Shown: in pieces, positions 23,660 through 30,812 of the stretch
Layout: every line of letters begins with the position of its first letter
Position numbering within the stretch: position 1 is the first letter of the stretch
NCBI GenBank assembly: GCA_023379555.1
Contig: JAMCQR010000021.1
Coordinates: 1 to 36,385 of the forward strand
Length of the DNA: 36,385 nt
Direction: 5' to 3'
Source of the DNA: Thermoplasmatota archaeon
Lineage (GTDB): Archaea > Thermoplasmatota > Thermoplasmata > Thermoplasmatales > GCA-001856825
The notes under the pieces: generated by a model
The model's input: only the letters and a program-made list of their open reading frames with translations
The model's database searches: none
Told to the model about the DNA's origin: nothing
Translations under genes and position numbers: made by a program

Positions 23660-24505
23660 ATGTTCAATAGTGATCTACTCAGAGAAAAAACGGTCCTCAT
23701 AACTGGAGGGGGAACTGGGATTGGAAAGAATATGGCCCAGATGTTTGGCACCCTGGGGGCTAGGATTGCCATACTTGGAAGGAGAGAAGAGGTTTTGCAA
23801 CAAACTTCCAAAGAACTTGAAACAAAAGGAATTAAAGTCTCATTTCACAAATGCGATGTGAGATCTCCAGAACAGATAGCTAAAGCAGTGGAATTCCTTG
23901 AAAAAGAGCTAGGACCAATAAACGTTTTAGTAAATAATGCGGCTGGAAATTTCGCCTATCCAACGGAGAAGTTATCCCCGCACGCGGTAGATTCAGTCCT
24001 GAACATCGTACTGCATGGGACTCTGTACATGACGCTAGAATTGGGTAAGAAGTGGATAAGTAGAGGTCAAGGGGGTGTAGTCTTAAACATAGTTACCCCC
24101 TACGCCTGGACCGGATCTGCCTACGTGGTACCTTCGGCAGCTGCTAAAGCAGGAGTTCTTGCGGTGGTTAGGTCTCTTGCGGTCGAGTGGGCAAAATATG
24201 GGATCAGACACGTGGCAATTGCCCCAGGCATATTTCCAACCGAAGCAACTCAAAAGAATTTGTTTCCATTGCCAGGGATGGAAGAAGCTCTAAAAAGAAG
24301 AGTGCCTCTAGGAAGAACCGGAGAAATTAGAGAACTCACTACACTTGCTGCTTATCTCATTTCGGATAATGCATCATTCATAAACGGTGAAGTTATCACA
24401 ATTGATGGTGGAGAATGGTTGAAAGGTGCCGGCGAATTCAATGAATTAGCAGTTTTGACCGATGAACAATGGGAACAAATCAAAAAGATTGCGACAGGCA
24501 AATAA
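23660..24505 (+). CDS. SDR oxidoreductase, 2,4-dienoyl-CoA reductase type
   Basis: This 281-residue short-chain dehydrogenase has the NADP-binding GGGTGIG (~16-22), LGRREE for NADP preference, and NNAAGNF. The catalytic segment is VVPSAAAKAGVLAVVRSLAVEW, where the usual YxxxK Tyr is missing but the Lys remains. NNAAGNF with this Tyr-less AAKAG block is typical of 2,4-dienoyl-CoA reductases, which reduce dienoyl-CoA intermediates of unsaturated fatty-acid oxidation. The C-terminal GEVITIDGGEWL is normal. ATG at 23660 is chosen over TTG 23657. It is a single gene with its own palindrome-bearing promoter. Substrate is inferred from family; other enoyl reductases of this subgroup are possible. 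Confidence 0.8.
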   Translation: MFNSDLLREKTVLITGGGTGIGKNMAQMFGTLGARIAILGRREEVLQQTSKELETKGIKVSFHKCDVRSPEQIAKAVEFLEKELGPINVLVNNAAGNFAYPTEKLSPHAVDSVLNIVLHGTLYMTLELGKKWISRGQGGVVLNIVTPYAWTGSAYVVPSAAAKAGVLAVVRSLAVEWAKYGIRHVAIAPGIFPTEATQKNLFPLPGMEEALKRRVPLGRTGEIRELTTLAAYLISDNASFINGEVITIDGGEWLKGAGEFNELAVLTDEQWEQIKKIATGK

Positions 24506-24630
24506 TCCTGTTTGTCTCACTACGTCAAAAAAATACAGTGTAAGAATCGAAATTCACGAGGCGAAAATCCTTGCCAAATTCGAGCGTCTTACTTAGGGTG
24601 ATTTCTAACGTGCTTCAGAATATACATTTT

Positions 24631-24675
24631 TGGGTAAATAGTGGATATATATTATTAATAATATGAATTTACCCA
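24631..24675. repeat. Nested AT-rich palindrome
   Basis: TGGGTAAAT (24631-24639) and ATTTACCCA (24667-24675) are perfect inverted arms. Between them lies the perfect 16-bp palindrome ATATTATTAATAATAT (24649-24664). Confidence 0.6.
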
Positions 24676-25398
24676 TATGCCTTATGAAGTTACTCAAGTC
24701 TCGTTACCTTAAATATTTAGTATATGAATATCGTAAATTTGTAGATTATTCCAAAAATTTCATATTTTTGAGCAAAAGTGGACTCGAAAGATATCTTCGG
24801 TATTAGGAACATAAGTACGACCTTCTGTCCCTGGATATTCTGCGAAAGAGGATAACAATTGTAGCTGTGGTTCAAGCGTCAACCCCTCTCGGTCCAACTT
24901 TTAAGTCAATGTTTGAATTTCAACCATAGCTGTGCTTTGTGGAACGCCAAACCCTAACTTAAGTACCCGAGGCAGTTATGTAACTTGAAAATTGGTCGTA
25001 CACTATTCGGTTTAGTGTAATATTCTTAGGAAGGATAAGAGAATCGATATTCTGATTTTTAAATGCTGGAAGAATAAATATATGCTTTGGTTTCGTATCT
25101 TTACGCGGGAATGTTGGACTTTTATGGTTTCATAATAGTGCCTAACTGGGTCAAGCGGGTTATAGAACGTTTTAATTATCTTAGAGGTAGCCATTAATTG
25201 AATGAGTGCTGTCTTACTCTCTCCTCACTTACAGGGCGCTATGGAGCAGTGTTCGAATTAGCCTAGATGTTCGAGGATAAGGACTGAGATGGACTCTTAT
25301 GGAATCCAACTCTGAGATCTGAATGGCGACCTGAAAATAGACTCGGAATTAAAAAAAATGTGATCAGCAAATTGCAATTGATGCCCACCCCAAATAAC

Positions 25399-25422
25399 GA
25401 TGTATAACTGTGGTTATACGTC
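25399..25422. other. 10-bp hairpin with tetraloop
   Basis: GATGTATAAC, loop TGTG, GTTATACGTC: a 10-bp stem including one G-U pair if transcribed on the + strand. It stands alone in the gene-free stretch and could be part of a structured RNA. Confidence 0.45.
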
Positions 25423-25650
25423 ATCTATTGAGAAATCGACTTCAAGTAAAGGATAATTCTTAACAATTTAACTCAAGTATAGTAACTTTATATTTTTAAT
25501 TATTAGAATTTATTAACTATATCCAAGACCTCTTTCCAATTACTTTCAAAGTTGAATTGTATGCTCACAAGAGAGAATACCCTCCTTTCCGCACTCATGA
25601 CCCTGCCAACCTGAATTCTAAACAAATGAATGCTGGTCTGCTTAACGCAC

Positions 25651-26370
25651 CTAGAGCTTATAGTCTACCAGATCGTCTTCTTGTTCTATCAAGTTCTCTT
25701 CCTCTGTCTTATCTAGCATGTGCCCCCCTTTGACTCTTTTAGTTTCGAGATAGAAGGAATTGTGTTCGTTTGGAGGAATTATGAGAGGAATCCTGCCCGT
25801 TATCTTTACTCCGTGGAACTTAAGATCCTCAATCTTGGCGGGATTGTTTGACATGAGCCTGATAGACTTAACATGGAGCGACTTTAACATGTGTGCCGCT
25901 ATCGCGTAATCTCGCTCATCTTCTTTGAAACCTAGAGCCCTATTAGCCTCGAATGTATCATAACCAGCGTCCTGAAGTTGGTAAGCTTTAATCTTATTTG
26001 CAAACCCAATTCCTCTTCCTTCTTGTCTAAGGTAGAGAATAACACCGAATTCCATCTCACCCACCATCTTCATTGACACTTCTAGCTGATCTCTGCAATC
26101 GCAGCGAAGGGAACCGAGCGCGTCTCCTGTTAAACATTCTGAATGGATCCTAACCGGTACGTTTTCTTTTTCATAGACATTCCCGTGAATAATGGCTGCG
26201 TGATCCTTCTTATCGAAATCGTTCTGGAACGCGACTATCTGAAAACTCCCAAATCTGGATGGTAGATCTGCTATCGCGGTTATCTTTACGCACGTATCCT
26301 TTGCGCCTATGCAGGAGTGGTTCAGATTCTCCTTAATCAGATAACTGATCTCCTCTTTATCAATCGACAT
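25651..26370 (-). CDS. ribA: GTP cyclohydrolase II
   Basis: This 239-residue enzyme opens GTP to 2,5-diamino-6-ribosylamino-pyrimidinone phosphate, the first step of riboflavin synthesis. The zinc site is SECLTGDALGSLRCDC (three Cys), followed by LYLRQEGRGIGFANKIKAYQ with the GTP-binding and catalytic Arg region, and LMSNNPAKIEDLKFHGV near the C-terminus. Only the GCH II domain is present, with no fused DHBP synthase. ATG 26370 is preferred (GGTGA six bases upstream) over TTG 26382. Many archaea use the unrelated GCH III for this step, so a bacterial-type enzyme here is notable. The inverted repeat CCTTAA-N6-TTAAGG at 26392-26409 overlaps its promoter. Confidence 0.9.
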   Translation of the reverse strand: MSIDKEEISYLIKENLNHSCIGAKDTCVKITAIADLPSRFGSFQIVAFQNDFDKKDHAAIIHGNVYEKENVPVRIHSECLTGDALGSLRCDCRDQLEVSMKMVGEMEFGVILYLRQEGRGIGFANKIKAYQLQDAGYDTFEANRALGFKEDERDYAIAAHMLKSLHVKSIRLMSNNPAKIEDLKFHGVKITGRIPLIIPPNEHNSFYLETKRVKGGHMLDKTEEENLIEQEDDLVDYKL

Positions 26371-26391
26371 TAATTTCACCAATTTAGTTGA

Positions 26392-26409
26392 CCTTAATTT
26401 ACTTTAAGG
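26392..26409. promoter_or_regulatory. Palindrome over the ribA promoter
   Basis: CCTTAA and TTAAGG in inverted orientation, six bases apart, lie 22-39 bases upstream of the ribA ATG over its AT-rich TATA region. Candidate operator. Confidence 0.4.
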
Positions 26410-26613
26410 ATAAAAACAACTCCTACTTTCTTAAATTCCAATAATAATGAAATATTAATTATTCTATAACGCTGATACTGAGACATCAGATATTTAGTTA
26501 TTAGTTAGTCTTGACTTATTGGAGAAACCGACTTCCACTCTTGAATTATCTCTTTTAGGTGGATATAGGAAGTCAATGCGGTGGAAAGAGCGGTCCGACT
26601 CAGATATCCTCCA

Positions 26614-27081
26614 TTACAATAGTTTGAGACGCAATTCATTTGTTTGCTGAAATCCAAGTTTTTCATAAATTGACTTCCCTTGATTTGAGGCATGCAAAGA
26701 AATCCTGTCAAATCCGTTATCCTTACTCCACTTTATTGCTTCCTTTACAATCGAGGAGGCGACTCCCATTTTCCTGTACTCTGGTAGGGTGTACATCGAT
26801 AGAAGATAGGGATACCTCATTTGGAAACTTCCGGGTCTAGGTTGATCTTCTTTAATCAAAATACACCCTGATCCAGCGACTCCACCTTCGGAGTTCTTTA
26901 CGATCATTGATGTGAGACTGCCCTCAGAAACCTTAGACCCAATCCATTTTCTCGTCAATTCTCGAGACTGCTCAACTGTGTCAATCATGTCTGGATGAAT
27001 CTCCTTCCACATTAGCAGACGATGATCCACCAGCAAGTCCAGATCGTCCAAGGTTCCATACACTAAGAGAAAGTCTTCCAC
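26614..27081 (-). CDS. GNAT-family N-acetyltransferase
   Basis: This protein of about 155 residues has the GNAT fold: beta strand GSGCILIKED, the LLSMYTLPEYRKMGVASSIV acetyl-CoA-binding segment (PxxRxxGxA), WSKDNGFDRISLHAS and the closing SIYEKLGFQQTNEL. It transfers an acetyl group to an unknown amine; the substrate cannot be inferred. Two starts are possible. GTG 27081 has an AAGGTG ribosome-binding site six bases upstream and a TATA-like AGATATAG at 27117-27124 that would start transcription near 27093. ATG 27105 would add 8 residues but then lacks an RBS and a correctly spaced TATA box. It is a single gene. Confidence 0.82.
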   Translation of the reverse strand: MEDFLLVYGTLDDLDLLVDHRLLMWKEIHPDMIDTVEQSRELTRKWIGSKVSEGSLTSMIVKNSEGGVAGSGCILIKEDQPRPGSFQMRYPYLLSMYTLPEYRKMGVASSIVKEAIKWSKDNGFDRISLHASNQGKSIYEKLGFQQTNELRLKLL

Positions 27082-27105
27082 TTTAACACCTTCCCTACAA
27101 TACAT

Positions 27106-27640
27106 ATCGTTCTAACTATATCTGTTTCACGTCTGCCTGACGTAGGAAATTTCTTGCCTATAGGCATATTAATTATTTAGTAAATGAAGTCTCATTACTT
27201 TGAAGACTGGGTTAGGGAAATCTGAATAATTATATTAATTCCCCAAATTAAACCTAACCGGACCAATGTTTATTTGCCACTTTACCACTAGACCAAAAGA
27301 AAATATTTACTTTGATTTTTTGATTTAGTACGATCTTCAGATGGTATAGTGAGTTCTTCACTCGCACTGGCAAGCTAAGAAAGTGGATTTTGCCCCGTAA
27401 AACTTGCAGCGCAATTTCAATGCCTTTCAAAATATATCCTGAATTTTAGTACAGTCAATGAATCAATGAACGGATTGGTTTACCTCAGATGAAAGATATT
27501 CCACTGTACTTACGGTAAAAAGCCAATATTTTGACTCTATCATAATTTCTCCGCTCAATCATCCATTTTCCTACCTGGGTTAGAAACTAGCCCCCCCTTT
27601 TATCGCACTATCTGGCTACTTCCTAAATCAAATCTGCCGG
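27106..27640. other. Gene-free spacer with inverted repeats
   Basis: No gene is visible. Just upstream of the GNAT promoter are ACGTC-TGCCT-GACGT (27129-27142 region) and the perfect palindrome TGCCTATAGGCA (27155-27166). Further on, GGTTAGG (27210-27216) and CCTAACC (27253-27259) are inverted around an AT-rich core. The remainder is AT-rich with a C-run at 27591-27597. Confidence 0.45.
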
Positions 27641-28615
27641 CTAAAGCGTCTCCCATACATCATCAGAGTAATCTCTTGATAAGTGTAGTACCACTGGAAT
27701 GCCTGCTCGCTTATAATAAATAAAGGACTCAGAAATGTGTTTCATAGCATCGAATTTCTGAACCAAAACTATTATTCGAATGCTGTTGTCTACTTTTTTG
27801 AAAAAAACTTTGAATCTCTTGAGACCCATGGAATTTAAAACGTTCGATATCACACTGAATATCCCTATATTCATATCCTCAAAACGCATTTCATAAATTC
27901 GAGAACCTGAAGATACTGGTTTGAGACCTGTTTTTGTCTCACTTGTTCCGTAGAATATCACCTTGTTGAATATCGAGGTCGAAAAAACCGCCGCAGATTC
28001 TGCAACCGCCCCTTCGTCGAAAAGAGATCTTGCAACTTTACCCTTTACGTTAGAATATGGGATGGAATAAACCAAGACTCGCAGAGGGAATTCTCTATTC
28101 TTATGTTCCAGATGCGAAATGAAACCGGTTGTTGGGTGTAGATATAATTCCTTGACCAAGTGTTTCAAATTAGGGCTCTTTCCAAGTATCCTAGAAAGTT
28201 GCGGGATTGCAGAATGATGGAGATGGAACCTAGCAGTGAGATTCCCCTTTTCAACAGTCAAGTCGAATGATGTGGAAGATTGCACTTTGTCCAACGAGGT
28301 CAAGAGTTCGTAAAGGGATTCTTCTATTGTTACCGTGGAAATCAGATATCCTTCATTCTCTGTAGTTGAAGAGAGATACTTTGCAGAGCTACCTTCATTT
28401 TCTAAATTTTCTTTTGGAATATATACCAAAAGATATTTGTCATCCCCCTTTAGTTCTATGAAAGCCTGAAAAATTAGATCCACGGCTTTAGAAAGGCTGA
28501 AAACTCGGTCATCTTTGTTGAAAATTACTTTGCATTCGGTATCGAGCTTCTTGTCTAGCTCTTTCAACAACATCTTGTTTGATAAATCGGTTAAATTAAT
28601 ACTTATCGAATTCAT
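27641..28615 (-). CDS. Unrecognised 324-residue protein, divergent partner
   Basis: This soluble protein of 324 residues is of unknown family. It starts with ISINLTDLSNKMLLKELDKK and has a mixed alpha/beta pattern with no membrane segment and a single Cys. A central block reads ARFHLHHSAIPQLSRILGKS, and beta-rich stretches follow (RVLVYSIPYSNV, SIRIIVLVQKF). It may consist of two ~150-residue halves. The ATG lies 24-26 bases from an AT-rich element that is also at promoter distance from the divergent gene at 28669. The shared promoter suggests that the two products work together. Confidence 0.6.
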   Translation of the reverse strand: MNSISINLTDLSNKMLLKELDKKLDTECKVIFNKDDRVFSLSKAVDLIFQAFIELKGDDKYLLVYIPKENLENEGSSAKYLSSTTENEGYLISTVTIEESLYELLTSLDKVQSSTSFDLTVEKGNLTARFHLHHSAIPQLSRILGKSPNLKHLVKELYLHPTTGFISHLEHKNREFPLRVLVYSIPYSNVKGKVARSLFDEGAVAESAAVFSTSIFNKVIFYGTSETKTGLKPVSSGSRIYEMRFEDMNIGIFSVISNVLNSMGLKRFKVFFKKVDNSIRIIVLVQKFDAMKHISESFIYYKRAGIPVVLHLSRDYSDDVWETL

Positions 28616-28634
28616 GTTATACGGTACGTCAAGG

Positions 28635-28646
28635 ATAATTAAATAT
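28635..28646. promoter_or_regulatory. Shared central TATA element of divergent genes
   Basis: ATAATTAAATAT sits midway between ATG 28615 (minus) and ATG 28669 (plus), which are only 53 bases apart. Its centre is about 25-28 bases from each start, the normal TATA-to-start distance for leaderless genes in both directions. No second AT-rich box is present in the gap. Confidence 0.55.
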
Positions 28647-28668
28647 GTCAGAGATTATTTACTCCTAA

Positions 28669-29511
28669 ATGATTGACGAGGTAGACAAGAGACTTGATAT
28701 GTCCCTTAGTTTCTCTTTTCCTATCGAAAGTTATGTTCTATCGACTATAGTCAAGGAAAAACCGGTACCTATCAATGTCTACCACATAAAGAGTGAACAG
28801 TACATTACCTTCTTTCTTCAAGAGCTATCGGCAAACGACAGAATGATGCTAGAACCGTTAAATCCCGTGAAAATAGGAGACTCGCTGGAGATTACTGAAA
28901 GGATAACGAACCCATTGGTGAACATGATTGCTGATAATGTGGGACTGGTCCCGACACTTGCGGATGGAGAACTCTTTACAACTGGCAAGATTATGTTCGC
29001 GAACTTCAGATTTCATTCATCCCAGATGAAGGGAGCTGCCGAATTGTTAAGAAAAGTGGTCTCTCTCGGTGCCGATCTTTCAGGGCTAGGCCTTAGCGAA
29101 TCAAAAGGTTTGGTAGAGATGCTAAATGAGATCGACAAGAGATTGCCGTTATCGTTAATAACGTTCTCTTTCGTGGAGCACAGCGACACGAATTTTATCC
29201 TTGAGTGGAGAAATTTGCATCAACTTCCTCAGAACTTCATCAAATACGATCTTGATGGAGACCTTTCTGTCACTAATTTCATTCAATCAAATGGACAAAC
29301 GTCCGCCTTCTTAGCAGCCGTAGACAAGGAACATATACCTCTTGGAACCTACTTAGAATATCATAATAAGGAAAGAGTGCAAGCGTATGTGTATGTTCCA
29401 AGTATGCTAGTTAAACCTTTGTTAGTGCGACTGTATGAAACGACAGAAAGGGTTAAGGATTTCAAATTAGAGGGCATTAGAAATTACAAAGATGAAAACA
29501 AGAACATTTAG
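28669..29511 (+). CDS. Unrecognised 280-residue protein beside KaiC-like gene
   Basis: This soluble protein of 280 residues is of unknown family. The N-terminal part (~1-125) is beta-rich (SLSFSFPIESYVLSTIVKEK, QYITFFLQELSANDRMML) and ends in KIMFANFRFHSSQMKGAAEL. A helical link (LLRKVVSLGADLSGLGLSES) then leads to a second half that begins EIDKRLPLSLITFSFVEHSD, similar in feel to the start of the protein (DKRLDMSLSFSF). That suggests an internal duplication. There is no membrane segment and no Cys. It shares a promoter element with the divergent 324-residue gene and is followed in the same direction by a KaiC-like ATPase. Confidence 0.6.
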   Translation: MIDEVDKRLDMSLSFSFPIESYVLSTIVKEKPVPINVYHIKSEQYITFFLQELSANDRMMLEPLNPVKIGDSLEITERITNPLVNMIADNVGLVPTLADGELFTTGKIMFANFRFHSSQMKGAAELLRKVVSLGADLSGLGLSESKGLVEMLNEIDKRLPLSLITFSFVEHSDTNFILEWRNLHQLPQNFIKYDLDGDLSVTNFIQSNGQTSAFLAAVDKEHIPLGTYLEYHNKERVQAYVYVPSMLVKPLLVRLYETTERVKDFKLEGIRNYKDENKNI

Positions 29512-29587
29512 GACAATATGTAGTCAGGTTTGTAGAATTATGTATTTCGCAATAGAAACGAAAAAAAGATTAAATGCGAACCGTCAC

Positions 29588-29600
29588 TTATAAATATATA
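29588..29600 (+). promoter_or_regulatory. Strong TATA box upstream of KaiC-like gene
   Basis: TTATAAATATATA is the strongest TATA-like sequence in this gap. It predicts a start near 29620 and a leader of about 50 bases. A weaker candidate, CAATTTATGT at 29631-29640, would give a short leader. Confidence 0.4.
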
Positions 29601-29670
29601 GGTGCTAGAATATCATCTTTTTGAACAAACCAATTTATGTTCTGTTTACCAATTAGAGAGAAAGATATAA

Positions 29671-30771
29671 ATGTTCAGTGTGCCTCCGATAACTGTAATG
29701 ACCGGTGACTCCGTTGACATAGCGAGGATAGCTGAAGAATTCGAGCTGGACAACGAATTCACATGGGGTAGCAACGTTAAACTTACAGGTAAATCAGGGG
29801 CATTACACAAGTTCGATTTAGTTGTCACTTCTAAGAAAGACGAAAACGTTAGGATTGCAGTTTTACATAGTATATCCGAAGATCTTGTCAGTGACATAAT
29901 GAAATTCAATGCAATTGCGAGTGATTGTGGAATATCTCTTAAAGCGCTGGTCGTTGAGAAAGATCTAGACGATACTGAGGTAAATCTTACACACATGTAT
30001 AACATAGTCACAATAGATCAAAGACGGAGCTTGAAGCCGAAGTCGGATATTTTCGGTGTCAAAGAGCTTGATGAAACCCTTGGCGGTGCGATGAAACGGG
30101 GGAATGTTTACATGGTATCTGGAAAAACTGGCGTTGGTAAAACGACTACTGCCACTCAATTCTTGGTTCAGGGTGCCAGGTTGGGGGAGAAGGGGGCAAT
30201 AATACTTACAGATACTAGAGGAGCAGAATTCATAGCAAATGCCAAGACCTTCACATTTGGTTTTGAAGGGTACTACAAGGAGGGAACTATTGAAGTTATA
30301 GAACTCTCGGACAGAATTAGGGAACTGAAGGAGGATGTCTTAGAGAGTCTGAAAAGCAGGTCGAGATATATTGAAAAACTCACTGGTGAGATAAACAGAA
30401 TTGTAATTGAATCAAACATCTCCCGTCTTGTTATTGACCCAATTACCCCGATGATTGTCGAAAATGATGATTTTGTTAACCAGTTCGTTATGTCGCTTGC
30501 AATCCCACACACTTACTTGCTTGTCACGAGTCCGGTTATGAAGAGCGACGTGAGCATGTATGGAATCGAAGAATACTTTGTTTCTGGTATCATTAAATTA
30601 GAGATGGACGATCCCTCCGCGGGAATCAGAAAAGCTTCAATAGTGAAAATGAGAGGTGGTTCATACAGTCCTTATCCATTCTATTTCAAGATTACAACTA
30701 AGGGAATAATAGCCTCCCAATCTGAGCGGGACCTCAAGGGCGGTTCAATTTTCAAGAGAGTTGAAGCATAG
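29671..30771 (+). CDS. KaiC-like RecA-fold ATPase with degenerate nuclease-like N-domain
   Basis: This 366-residue protein has two parts. Residues ~125-350 form a KaiC/RadA-type ATPase: FGVKELDETLGGAMKRGNVY, Walker A GKTGVGKTT (151-159) and Walker B RLVIDP (252-257). The position after beta-2 that holds a catalytic Glu pair in KaiC here reads TDT (~180-182), so catalysis may be altered. Residues ~1-115 resemble the restriction-endonuclease-like domain of some archaeal proteins (GKSGALHKFDLVV, 40-52), but no catalytic E-x-K follows, so it would be a non-cleaving binding domain. Archaeal KaiC-like ATPases are proposed signalling hubs. Two unrecognised genes upstream are likely partners. Confidence 0.75.
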   Translation: MFSVPPITVMTGDSVDIARIAEEFELDNEFTWGSNVKLTGKSGALHKFDLVVTSKKDENVRIAVLHSISEDLVSDIMKFNAIASDCGISLKALVVEKDLDDTEVNLTHMYNIVTIDQRRSLKPKSDIFGVKELDETLGGAMKRGNVYMVSGKTGVGKTTTATQFLVQGARLGEKGAIILTDTRGAEFIANAKTFTFGFEGYYKEGTIEVIELSDRIRELKEDVLESLKSRSRYIEKLTGEINRIVIESNISRLVIDPITPMIVENDDFVNQFVMSLAIPHTYLLVTSPVMKSDVSMYGIEEYFVSGIIKLEMDDPSAGIRKASIVKMRGGSYSPYPFYFKITTKGIIASQSERDLKGGSIFKRVEA

Positions 30772-30812
30772 GTTCAGATATTCTCAGGATCTTTACACTG
30801 ACATGGGAAGAA

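Larger units (their letters stand above)
24506..25650. other. Gene-free AT-rich stretch with palindromes
   Basis: No convincing gene is found in 1.1 kb. A 60-codon minus-strand frame at 25012-25194 has an ATG but no promoter and no recognisable family. The stretch contains a 16-bp palindrome with a surrounding inverted repeat (24631-24675), an interrupted near-repeat AGCTGTGGTT/AACCATAGCT (24863-24930) and a 10-bp hairpin (25399-25422). No tRNA or rRNA was recognised. It could hold an untranslated RNA, a regulatory region or decayed DNA. Confidence 0.5.

Noticed and set aside
25012..25194. 60-codon minus-strand frame with an ATG
   Set aside because: It has no promoter or ribosome-binding site, no family resemblance and a basic, AT-biased composition, and it lies in gene-free DNA. 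Most likely a chance frame.
25240..25330. tRNA-like GTTCGAAT segment
   Set aside because: Flanking bases do not form a T stem, and no acceptor, D or anticodon stems could be paired.
24631..27260. CRISPR array or origin repeats
   Set aside because: The inverted repeats are single and differ in sequence. There are no regularly spaced direct repeats and no cas or Orc1/Cdc6 gene nearby.
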